Origin: a virus
DNA length: 36,858 nucleotides
Reading direction: 5' to 3' (one strand)
IMG/VR virus record: IMGVR_UViG_3300032116_000629
Location: 1-36,858 of that record
Part shown: positions 7,007 to 15,400 of the stretch, one piece after another
Position numbering within the stretch: the first letter of the stretch is position 1
Layout of the letters: every line of letters begins with the position of its first letter
Notes under the pieces: model-generated
The model's input: the letters and a program-made list of their open reading frames with translations, nothing else
Told to the model about the DNA's origin: nothing
Databases searched by the model: none
Translations under genes and position numbers: made by a program

Positions 7007-7408
7007 ATGACTGTGGACGATGTGGTCGCACTGTATGTGCGGCTCCGCAATGAGAAGAGCGCCATCCGCGCTAAACTTGAGGAAGAGGTCGGCGTCATTG
7101 ACGCCAAGCTCGACAAGCTCGAAGCTTGGATCAAGAACAAGGCCGACGAGCAGGGCGTCACGTCCTTCAAAACCAACCACGGCACGGCCTTCCTGACGAC
7201 TGTCGATTTCGCCAGCGTCGAGGATTGGGATGCAGTCGTGAAGTTCGTCAAGGACAATGATGCGTATGATATGTTTGAGAAGCGCATCAGCAAGACGGCT
7301 GTGCGCGGCTACATCGATGCGCACAAGTCCGTGCCGAGTGGCGTGATGTACGGCACCCGGCTGGAAGTCAACGTCCGTAAGCCGACGAAGCGCGTGGAGG
7401 CAGCATGA
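7007..7408 (+). CDS. Conserved-looking phage protein of unknown function, 133 aa
   Basis: ATG 7007 has an AAAGGA-type site 3 nt before it. The N-terminal third is a charged coiled coil (VALYVRLRNEKSAIRAK ... IDAKLDKLEAWIKNKADE). It is followed by GVTSFKTNHGTAFLTTV, then a helical part (WDAVVKFVKDNDAYDMFEKRISK) and a strand-rich end with VPSGVMYGTRLEVNVRKP. This layout, coiled coil plus 'gv.S..T..GTA' plus 'P.GV', occurs in many phage replication modules, but I know no established activity. An ATGA junction couples it to the next gene. Confidence 0.75.
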   Translation: MTVDDVVALYVRLRNEKSAIRAKLEEEVGVIDAKLDKLEAWIKNKADEQGVTSFKTNHGTAFLTTVDFASVEDWDAVVKFVKDNDAYDMFEKRISKTAVRGYIDAHKSVPSGVMYGTRLEVNVRKPTKRVEAA

Positions 7409-7734
7409 TCAGGGCACTGAAGAACTGGATCGGCAGAGTTGCCCGTGATGAGAACAGCGTCCCTCATGTGGTGAGCAATGGTGGCCCGCCCATGATGTCG
7501 ATCTACAAGATCGAAAACGGGTATCTCGTCCACAAGTTTGGTGCGAACGGATACCGTGAGGACGCCCGCATCACCTTCTGCCCGACACCGCTCGACGTGG
7601 CGAAGCAGATCGTCAACACCGAGGCGCTGGCGAAGATGGGGTTCAATGATGTCAACCCTGTCACCGTTGGCGGCGGTGGCGGCGTCAATGCCCTGAATAC
7701 CAGCGGCTACGCTTCCGGCTCACTTAAAATCTAA
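7405..7734 (+). CDS. Hypothetical protein, 109 aa
   Basis: ATG 7405 overlaps the upstream stop and has a good GGAGG site at 7395-7399. Residues about 30-55 (MMSIYKIENGYLVHKFGANGYRED) look like a beta hairpin, followed by FCPTPLDVAKQIVNTEALAKMG (helix). The C terminus is low-complexity and flexible: VGGGGGVNALNTSGYASGS. No domain recognised. Position between a conserved phage protein and the SSB-like gene suggests a replication-associated accessory role, but this is only context. Confidence 0.6.
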   Translation: MIRALKNWIGRVARDENSVPHVVSNGGPPMMSIYKIENGYLVHKFGANGYREDARITFCPTPLDVAKQIVNTEALAKMGFNDVNPVTVGGGGGVNALNTSGYASGSLKI

Positions 7735-7757
7735 CCGCTCATTACAGGAGAAATCAT

Positions 7758-8732
7758 ATGAGCAACATCGTGTCTCTCGACGCCAAGGTTCCGGCGCATC
7801 TTGCGAACCGCATCGGCAAGCCCTCTGCGCTGGCAGAGAAGCTTGTGGGTGGTATCTCCAACGGAGAAACGTGGCCGCGTATCTCCATCAAGGGTGGCCG
7901 CTTCCGCATCAAGGAAGGCGATGCCGAGACTGTCCTCCAGACCACCACCATCGATGTGGTGATCGTCGGCTCCAACCCGCGCCTGTCCAAGACTTTCTAT
8001 GCCAAGGCGTGGGACCCCAATGCGGAACCGACCGCGCCCGACTGCTCGTCCATGGACGGCGTGCGCCCTGATGCCAACGTGGCCGAGCCGCAGAACGATC
8101 TCTGCGCGACCTGCCCGCACAACGCATGGGGTTCCAAGAAGGGGCCGCAGGGTCAGGACCTCAAGGCGTGCAGCGACAGCAAGCGCATCGCTGTGGTATC
8201 TGCTGACGATCCGTCTGGCCCGGTCTACCTCATGCTGGTGACCCCGGCTGCGCTCAAGGACCTGAACCAGTACCAGAAGGACCTGAGCCACCGTGGCATC
8301 GCCCCGGAACTGGTGCGCACCCGCATCGGGTTCGACACCAACGCCTCGTTCCCGAAGATCAAGTTCGGGTTCGGCGGCTGGCTGACCGAGGACGAGATCA
8401 CTGCGGTGGACGAGGTCCTCGCCAACCCTGTTATTCCTGAGATGACAGGTGAAAAGGCGCGGCCCGCCCCGGCACAGATCGAAGCGCCCGCGAAGCCCAA
8501 GCCCCAGTTGGTGAAGGCTGCGCCCGCCGAGGATGAGGAAGCCCCTGCCCCGGCTGCTGCGCCCAAGCGTGGGTTCGGTGCCAAGGCTGAAGCCGCTGCC
8601 CCGGCCAAGCCCGCTGCCGCGCCGAAGGCCGCGAAGCCGAAGGCTGCGCCTGTGCCCGAGGCGAACGCCAGTCTCGAAGACGAGATCGCGGCCATGCTGA
8701 GCGAAGCGCCCAGCGATGACGCAGACGCCTAA
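7758..8732 (+). CDS. Probable single-stranded DNA-binding protein with Cys cluster and acidic tail
   Basis: A 324-aa protein with a strong AGGAG site (7746-7750) before ATG 7758. The N-terminal ~225 residues are a folded, strand-rich domain containing four cysteines (C96 in DCSSMDG, C116 and C119 in LCATCPHNAWGS, C138 in KACSD) that could bind one zinc. Residues about 228-300 are an Ala/Pro/Lys linker (APAKPKPQ, AAAPKAAKPKAAP), and the last 25 residues are strongly acidic (EDEIAAMLSEAPSDDADA). Folded domain, flexible linker and acidic tip is the architecture of SSB proteins, which recruit partners through the tail. With polymerase, helicase and primase in the same operon, an SSB role is the best inference; direct homology is not proven. 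Confidence 0.65.
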   Translation: MSNIVSLDAKVPAHLANRIGKPSALAEKLVGGISNGETWPRISIKGGRFRIKEGDAETVLQTTTIDVVIVGSNPRLSKTFYAKAWDPNAEPTAPDCSSMDGVRPDANVAEPQNDLCATCPHNAWGSKKGPQGQDLKACSDSKRIAVVSADDPSGPVYLMLVTPAALKDLNQYQKDLSHRGIAPELVRTRIGFDTNASFPKIKFGFGGWLTEDEITAVDEVLANPVIPEMTGEKARPAPAQIEAPAKPKPQLVKAAPAEDEEAPAPAAAPKRGFGAKAEAAAPAKPAAAPKAAKPKAAPVPEANASLEDEIAAMLSEAPSDDADA

Positions 8733-8991
8733 GCTGGACTTCTCCAAGGTAGAGCTTCTGCGCAACCGCCTTGGACTTAGCTCTTCAGACGTGGCCGCAG
8801 CGATTGGCGTATCGCGCATGACCTACTACTTGTGGGTGCGTGGTGGGAACATGCGACAAACGCAAGCGTCCCGTGTGAAGAAGGTCGTCAAGGTCATGCT
8901 GGACCTGATGAAGGACAAGCAATGGGAGGAAGAGGTCATGCCTCTTCCCCCTCCCCAGCGCCGCGAACGGTTGCTTGCGCTGGTCAGCTAA
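8716..8991 (+). CDS. XRE-like helix-turn-helix protein, 91 aa
   Basis: ATG 8716 lies 17 nt inside the end of the SSB-like gene. Residues about 12-45 read KVELLRNRLGLSSSDVAAAIGVS followed by RMTYYLWVRGG, the XRE-type HTH: first helix, 'lss.dvA..iGVSr.T...W..G' with the recognition helix. The C-terminal half is basic then hydrophobic (RVKKVVKVMLDLMK), ending with a proline-rich PLPPPQRRERL. It is the second HTH regulator of this type in the operon. The gene is followed by a stable hairpin before the primase-helicase gene, so it may control expression around this boundary; that is inference. Confidence 0.75.
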   Translation: MTQTPKLDFSKVELLRNRLGLSSSDVAAAIGVSRMTYYLWVRGGNMRQTQASRVKKVVKVMLDLMKDKQWEEEVMPLPPPQRRERLLALVS

Positions 8992-9007
8992 GATAGCATC
9001 ACACGTT

Positions 9008-9029
9008 CATGGGGGCTGCGGCCCCCATG
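9008..9029 (+). terminator. Perfect 9-bp inverted repeat (terminator or attenuator hairpin)
   Basis: CATGGGGGC and GCCCCCATG flank a TGCG tetraloop in the 63-nt gap between the HTH gene and the primase-helicase. Six or more G:C pairs make it very stable. Downstream is CCTCTCTC rather than a T tract, so a classical intrinsic terminator is not certain; it could be an attenuator, an RNA-processing or stabilising hairpin. It ends 25 nt before ATG 9055, and the ribosome-binding site AGGAG (9045-9049) lies outside the stem. Confidence 0.55.
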
Positions 9030-9054
9030 CCTCTCTCACAGGGCAGGAGTTAAC

Positions 9055-11922
9055 ATGAACACGCTGGACTTCTTGCGGTACGTACTGCCGTCCCAAGGCT
9101 GGTATGTCGTCACCGTGATCGACAAGGGACAGCAACCGAAGCAGCGGAGCTTCGACACCATCGATCAGCTTGCGACCTTTGCCAACGCGCTGAGCGACAA
9201 GGGCCACAACGTCTACTATGCAGTCGCTTCGTTCAACGAGAACGGCACTCGCAAGGCTCACGCTGTGTCGGCTCTTAAGGCATTCTTCCTCGACATCGAC
9301 TGCGGAGAAGATACTCCAAAGAAGTACGCCACCAAGAAGGACGGGCTGCTGGCGCTGAGCCAGTTCGTCAAGGACACCGGGTTGCCGAAGCCCATGGTGG
9401 TATCGTCGGGCAACGGCTGGCACGTCTACTGGGTGCTGGAGGAGGAACTCGAACCCGGCGAGTGGAAGCCCATCGCGGAGAAGCTGAAGGCGGCGTGCCG
9501 CCAGCATGGCTTCAAGGTAGACCCGGCAGTGCCCGCCGATGCTGCGCGAGTGCTGCGCCCCACAGGGACGATCAATCCCAAGGGTGGTGGCGAGGTCAAG
9601 GTGGTGATCAATGCCCCGGCCACCACGGTGGAAGCGATGCGACAGTGCTTGGGCAAATATGTGGTCGCTAATGTCGTTCCTTTTACTTCGCGTACAAATG
9701 CTAACAACAAGACTACTCTGCTGGATAAGTTATCCGTAAGACAAGAGTACCCGCCTGCCAAGCCGGATGTCATCGTATCCAAGTGCGCCCAAGTGAACTG
9801 GGCCGTGTCGAACCAGAAGGATGTCCCCGAGCCTATGTGGTACGGGCTGATGGGTATCGCAGCCTTCTGCGAAAACCCGGAAGACACCGCCATTGCGTGG
9901 TCGAAGGACCACCCCACCTTCAGCGAAGACGAGACGATCCGCAAGGTAGGCCACTGGAAGAACGCCGCCACGGGTCCGACTACCTGTGCGAAGTTTGACA
10001 GTGAGCGCCCGGATATCTGCAAGTCGTGCCGCTTCAAGGATCGCATCGGGTCGCCAGCGCGGCTGGGCTTGCAGCGTGAAGAGGTCACCGTCGAGCAGAG
10101 CGCACCGGATCAAGTGGCGTTCCAAGTCCCGATCCCCAAGCCCTACAAGCGCACGGCGGATGGCATCAAGCAAGTAACGGATGGCACCGACATCGACGTG
10201 TGCAAGTTCGACATCTACCCGGTAGGCTATGGGTACGACGAGACACTGGGCTACGAGGTGGTGCGCTACCACTGGAACCGCCCGCACTCTGGGTGGAAGG
10301 AACTCCGCTTCCGTCAGGCATATCTGGCCCAAGAGAACCGCGAGTTCGCAACAGCCATCGCTGACCAAGGTATCGTCCTTGCCAGCAAGAACCAGACAGC
10401 GAGTTTTCAAAACATGCTCCGCGCATACATGGATGAACTCCGCAAGATCAAGGCGGTCACCAACCTCTACTCCACCATGGGGTGGAAGGAGAACAACACC
10501 CAGTTCCTCATCGGTGACCGGTTGATCCGGCGCGACGACAGTGGCTCCGCAGTGGTTGAGCCAATCAACCTAGCAGCGACATCGCAACGGCTTGGCGAGA
10601 AGTTGTTTGACGTAAAGGGTGACGTGCAGAAGTGGGCGACGTTCACGTCCATCATTGAGAAGGCCAACCTGCCGATCCACGGCTTCGCCCTTGGCGTGGC
10701 GTTCTCCGCACCGCTCTACCAGTTCAGCGGTCTGCGTGGCGTGGTGATCAGCCTCTGCGGCCCCACGGGGTCGGGCAAGTCCATCGCGCAGCTTTGGATG
10801 CAGTCGATCTACGGTATCCCAGACAAGCTGCACTTCACGGCGAAGTACACACAGAACGCCGTGTTCTCTCGCTTCGGGTTCTACAACAACCTGCCCATTA
10901 CCATCGATGAAGCGACGATGATGCCCGACAAGGAAGTCGGAGACTTCTGCTACTGGGTTACTCAGGGCAAGGACAAGGCCCGCCTCAATAAGAACTCGGA
11001 GGAAAGAGAGGGCAAGACGTGGGGTCTGCCGTGCGTGACCTCATCCAACAGATCGCTCGGCTCCAAGATGATGACCTCGGGCATGGACACCGATGCGCAG
11101 CTTGCCCGACTGCTGGAGATCAACATGCACGCAGTGCCGATGTTCAGCGACAGTTCGACTGCTGGCAAGAAGATATACGATTTCCTCGCTGAGAACCATG
11201 GCACCGCAGGTGAGGTGCTGATCAAGCATCTGGTCGAGCTTGGCGAGGATGGTTGTAGGGCGATGGTCGAAGATCACCGTGTCCGCTTCTTCAAGAAGTA
11301 CAATGCGAAGTTCACCGGGCAGGAACGCTTCTGGGAGAACGGCATCATTAAGGCCGATCTCGGCAACGAGCTTGCCAGCAAGCTGAACCTCAGTCAGTAC
11401 GACTACGAGAAATGTACGAGGGCTATCCTCAACCAGATCGGCGCGATGCGCGACACGATCAAGTCCAACCAGATGGATGCCTTCGACATGCTGGCGGCGT
11501 ATCTCAACGATGCGGCCAGCGAGACAGTCACGGTGATGCACACGGTGGGTCAGGCCAAGCCAATGGTGGACTACAGCCGTATGCCGCGCAACGGCATTCG
11601 CGTGCGCATCGATGCGCACCGCAAGTCACCCAGTGAGCCGTTCACCAGTGGCACGATGATGATCGATAGGAAACATTTCAAGCAGTGGGTGAACACCAAC
11701 CACGGTGACTACAACGCCATCGTCAAGACCTTCAACATTTGTGGCATTAACGCCACACCCAAATCTGAGAAATTTTCAATTGGTAAGGACTGTCCTGTGA
11801 AGCCGGGTCAGATATACGTTCTGGGCGTCAACCTCGCACACGACAGGTTGCGTAGCATCCTTGATGATGCTGATGGTGCTATCGACAACATGACCCTGAA
11901 CCAGCTTCAGGTCATATCGTAG
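9055..11922 (+). CDS. Primase-helicase: AEP-type primase fused to DUF927-like ATPase
   Basis: A 955-aa protein with GGCAGGAG ribosome-binding site before ATG 9055. Primase half: D80-I-D82 in FFLDIDCGED (motif I), H123 in SSGNGWHVYW (motif II), and the D162...R168 region VLRPTGTINPKGGG (motif III), as in archaeo-eukaryotic-type prim-pol proteins. A Cys-rich stretch follows (TTCAKFDSERPDICKSC, about residues 310-326). The C-terminal half has Walker A GPTGSGKS at 569-576 with K575, and Walker B ITIDEA with D618-E619, matching the DUF927-type superfamily 3/AAA+-like helicase region. It probably lays primers and unwinds at the fork for the family A polymerase. No separate DnaB-like helicase is present in the window. 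Confidence 0.9.
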   Translation: MNTLDFLRYVLPSQGWYVVTVIDKGQQPKQRSFDTIDQLATFANALSDKGHNVYYAVASFNENGTRKAHAVSALKAFFLDIDCGEDTPKKYATKKDGLLALSQFVKDTGLPKPMVVSSGNGWHVYWVLEEELEPGEWKPIAEKLKAACRQHGFKVDPAVPADAARVLRPTGTINPKGGGEVKVVINAPATTVEAMRQCLGKYVVANVVPFTSRTNANNKTTLLDKLSVRQEYPPAKPDVIVSKCAQVNWAVSNQKDVPEPMWYGLMGIAAFCENPEDTAIAWSKDHPTFSEDETIRKVGHWKNAATGPTTCAKFDSERPDICKSCRFKDRIGSPARLGLQREEVTVEQSAPDQVAFQVPIPKPYKRTADGIKQVTDGTDIDVCKFDIYPVGYGYDETLGYEVVRYHWNRPHSGWKELRFRQAYLAQENREFATAIADQGIVLASKNQTASFQNMLRAYMDELRKIKAVTNLYSTMGWKENNTQFLIGDRLIRRDDSGSAVVEPINLAATSQRLGEKLFDVKGDVQKWATFTSIIEKANLPIHGFALGVAFSAPLYQFSGLRGVVISLCGPTGSGKSIAQLWMQSIYGIPDKLHFTAKYTQNAVFSRFGFYNNLPITIDEATMMPDKEVGDFCYWVTQGKDKARLNKNSEEREGKTWGLPCVTSSNRSLGSKMMTSGMDTDAQLARLLEINMHAVPMFSDSSTAGKKIYDFLAENHGTAGEVLIKHLVELGEDGCRAMVEDHRVRFFKKYNAKFTGQERFWENGIIKADLGNELASKLNLSQYDYEKCTRAILNQIGAMRDTIKSNQMDAFDMLAAYLNDAASETVTVMHTVGQAKPMVDYSRMPRNGIRVRIDAHRKSPSEPFTSGTMMIDRKHFKQWVNTNHGDYNAIVKTFNICGINATPKSEKFSIGKDCPVKPGQIYVLGVNLAHDRLRSILDDADGAIDNMTLNQLQVIS

Positions 11923-11932
11923 GAGATCGTGC

Positions 11933-12355
11933 ATGAAGAAGATCATTGCTGCCACGGCTGTGGCTCTTGCCTTTGCGGTTGCTGCACCCGAAGTGCGTGC
12001 CGATGCGAAGCCACTGGTGATCAGTGCGGCCAAGCGCCATGGTGTTCCCGTTCACTTCGCCCTTCGCGTAGCCCACGTCGAGAGCGGCGTGAAGTGCGGA
12101 CGCACTGGCGCTGCCGGGGAGAAAGGCCCACTGCAAATCCTGCCATCGACGGCGCGAGGGCTTGGGTATAAGAACATACGTGCAGCATCCTGTGCGACAC
12201 AGACTGACGCGGGAATGAAACATCTGGCGATGTGCTGGAGGAAGACCCGCAATCTGTGGCGTGCCGCAGCTTGCCACAATCAGGGGATCAGCGTAGCCTA
12301 TGGCCGGAAGGTCAACAAGCGTGCAGCACGCTACGCCAATAAGGTGGTCCGGTAG
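11933..12355 (+). CDS. Secreted lytic transglycosylase (SLT-like), 140 aa
   Basis: ATG 11933 follows a TAGGAGATC site that overlaps the primase stop. Residues 1-23 form a signal peptide: KK, then IIAATAVALAFAVAAP, with a probable AxA-type cleavage near VRA/DA. The mature part has E50 in AHVESG as the catalytic acid and GEKGPLQILPSTARGLG, the 'ES...G..Qi.p.tA..lG' pattern of lysozyme-like transglycosylases. Several cysteines (KCG, SCATQ, MCWR, ACHN) could form periplasmic disulfides. It cleaves peptidoglycan glycan strands in the periplasm. Unusually, it lies at the end of the replication operon, far from the lysis cassette on the other strand. Confidence 0.88.
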   Translation: MKKIIAATAVALAFAVAAPEVRADAKPLVISAAKRHGVPVHFALRVAHVESGVKCGRTGAAGEKGPLQILPSTARGLGYKNIRAASCATQTDAGMKHLAMCWRKTRNLWRAAACHNQGISVAYGRKVNKRAARYANKVVR

Positions 12356-12473
12356 GCTTCATCCGGGCCACTCGCCGCAGGTGCAGGTCGGTAGATATAA
12401 CAGCACCCGCTAAGGCTCTCGTTTCATCCTTTGGAGAGCGCGATGCCGTAAGGCTCCACGATACGGGCCACCA
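12356..12473. other. Convergent intergenic region between the two transcription blocks
   Basis: 118 nt separate the stop of the + strand operon from the stop of the giant - strand gene. A bidirectional terminator would be expected here. The best hairpin is GCTCTC (12415-12420) with GAGAGC (12434-12439) around a 13-nt loop, only 6 bp and without a clear T tract. A short repeated sequence TAAGGCTC occurs at 12411 and 12449. No ORF, promoter or tRNA is evident. Terminator function is possible but weakly supported. Confidence 0.35.
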
Positions 12474-15400
12474 TCACTCAGGCGGTGCGACGTTGTCCAA
12501 GAAGCGTTCGAGGCTGGCGCGGGACGCGACAGGCGCAGACTTGAGGAGCCTCTCACCAGCAGGGCGGCGGGCTTCCTGAAGCGCCTTCTGGGCGTTGCGC
12601 AGGAAGTTGCGGATGACCCCCGGCCCACCCTTGTTGGCCTCGTTCCAGTCGTTGACCTCGCGCACGATGCGTGCAGCCTGTGCCCTGTCGCCTGTCATCA
12701 TGGCCTTGACCCACGCCAGCTTGTAGGCAGTGCCCACCTCCTTGTAGTCATAGTTCATGCGGTTAGCATACTTGATGAAGTCGTACTGCCGTGCTGCATC
12801 TGCGGGGTAGAAGCCAAGGATGCGAGACGCCACTGTCATTGCACTGACTTCCGGCGAGACGATGTATCCACGGCGGTCCACGATAGCACCATTCTGCATG
12901 TAAGCTACGCTGTCACCAATGGCACGCACCAGTGAGAAGGGCGCTTCGCGGGATACATCAAGCAAGTTTGTGGTAGACGAGAGCGGGGCGCGACCAGCCG
13001 CGTAGACAAATTCACCGATGCTCAGACCCATACCGATCACAGGTCCAGCGATACTCTTGAGTTCCTGCGTGGTGTTGGCACCCTTGAGGAAGATGCCTGT
13101 GCCGGGAATGAAGTCTTCCAGACCGAACTTCGCGCCAACGTCCATACCTGTGTAGTGGTTCATCGGGCCGCGCAGGATGAAGTCGGACCAGCCGGGGAAG
13201 ACTTCTTCAAGCTGACGAACAATAGCCATGCGCACAGCGGGACCCTGTCCAAGATCAAGGCCGAGGCGCTGCGAGAGCGTATCGATGAAGTCTTCAATGT
13301 CATCCACCAGTGGGAAGCCCGCAGCACCAGCCAACACGTAGAGTGCGGTCAACATGCCGAGCTTGCCGCCGCGCGACAGGTTCTTGAACAGTGACAAAGA
13401 TGTCAGGGGGTAAGTCTTGTAGACGAACAGCAGAGACATCCAGCCATCGCGCCACATGGGAGGACGGTTGGTGTTGGAGTACTCGCCCAGCGTCTTATCC
13501 ACCGTATCGACGGCGAACAGGCGTGCCATCTCACTGGCCTTGTCCTCTGCGAACCCGGCTTCCTTCAGGCGGTTGAACTCCAGACGGAATGCGGTGAGGA
13601 ACGTGGCGCGGCGGGTGGCCTGTTCCGAGACGTTGAAGGGAGCCATGTACCAGTCAGAGAACTTGAGGAAGCCCTTGGCCCACGCACCAGTAAACATACC
13701 ACGGGCAGTCTCCAGCAAGGCGTTGGCCTGCGCCGGGATGAGCTTACCTTCGCGGATTTCGCGGGCGATGTTCAGAGCTTCGTAGTAGGTAAGGCCGTAC
13801 TGCTGGATAAGCTCAGCTTCCTTGGCAGTGTTGCCAGCGTCACGCGCGGCCTTGATCTCATTTGCGGCCTTCTCGAATGCCTTGGCATCTTCGATGGGAT
13901 CAGAGAATGGATTAAGTCCACGCCAACCAACCACGTCCTTGAAGGACTTCAGGTACATAGGCATGACCGCCATGCCGAAGCCGCCACCGAAGCCCGTCTG
14001 GCTATCCTTAGACGCGAGGAACGGCAGCACGTTGGTATAGAAAGACATGATGTTCTGCGCGAACTGCGTCATCACACCGCCGAGGAAGCCCACACTGGTG
14101 ATCATCTTTGCCAGTGCAGCGTACCGCTTACCCTCGAACGTGGACTCGTTGATGTTGGGTGCATCGTTGATGGCGTCGAAGTCTTTGACGGTGTCGCTAT
14201 AGAAGCGCATACCAAGACTGGCCTTGGTCGGCTGATTGTTGAACGTCGAGCGGCTACCGTCCCAACCCTTGGCTCCGGGGTTGGTAATGACGTACATATA
14301 GAGTTCCTTGGTGAGCCTGTCCTGCCAGTAATCCTTCTGCTTCTGGTCAGTCGCGGCGTCGAGGCGCTCCTTGGCAGTGATGACTGCTTCCTTATCACCG
14401 AACCACTTCTTGCCTGTCTCAGAGGACTGATCCATGAGATCACGGAGTAGCGGCTGAAAGCGCGTCTTCACGATGAGCGACGAGCGCGTGGTGACGTGGC
14501 GGGCAACAGCGTCGATTGTCCTGCTGGGGTCGTAGCCGGGGGAGTCATCGAACTTCAGCGACTTGCGAAGCGCACTGCCCGGAGCCGTAAGCATGGTGAT
14601 CGCCTTGGCGTGCTTGTCAGGAGCCAGCGGGATACCAAGGACGCGCGACACATAGAGGAAGTTGTCAATATCCAGCGACGGATCGGATGAGACAGTATCC
14701 ACGGCCTGAGATGCACGGGCGAACAGCTTGAAGGTCTGCGTCTTGTACTCGCCGGTCGCGTCGTCCCTGACAAGGCCGCTGTACTCGATATCTTTCATAG
14801 CGTCGTTGTAGAACGCCGCCTGATTTTCAGCATCCGACAGTTTAGGAGCCAAGCTGTAGATCATCTTGCTCTGCACGTCGGGATGAAGCTGAACCGTCCT
14901 GCCGTTGATCTGCGCTTCGACACGGACTTGGAACTTGCCCTCGCGCCACAGCGGGACGTGCGACGAGGCGATGGACCTGCGCACAAACATCTGCGCCCGC
15001 TCGAATGCGGCGTCAGCAAGGACGATCTCCTTGACCTTGTCCTGCACAGTATAAATTACGCTCTGCTCTTCGAGGCCGGTGAACTCCTTGCGGCGGCTAC
15101 GGAACTCCTCAATCTTCTTGATGGCGGCTTCGGACTTCTCGTTACCTTTCGCCAAGGCTTCGGCCCTAGCCTGTTCCTCTTCCTTCGTCAGCTTCTTCGT
15201 CGGCTTCGGGAAATAGAACTCCCGCACGTCCTTCTTCAGGTCGTCGGTGAACTCCTTCTTCACGATAGCCGTGTTGACCGCCTTGAAGAACTGCTCCATG
15301 CGCATTGCCGTCTTGGTCGTGACATCCGGCAGGCCGCGCTCGTCATATTCCATGTCATCCACGAAGAGCTTCTTGGCGTGGTTCACGATGTCCTTGACGA

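Noticed and set aside
12411-12466. Strong bidirectional terminator at the convergent junction
   Set aside because: Only 5-6 bp stems with long loops and no T tract are visible; recorded as an intergenic region rather than a terminator.
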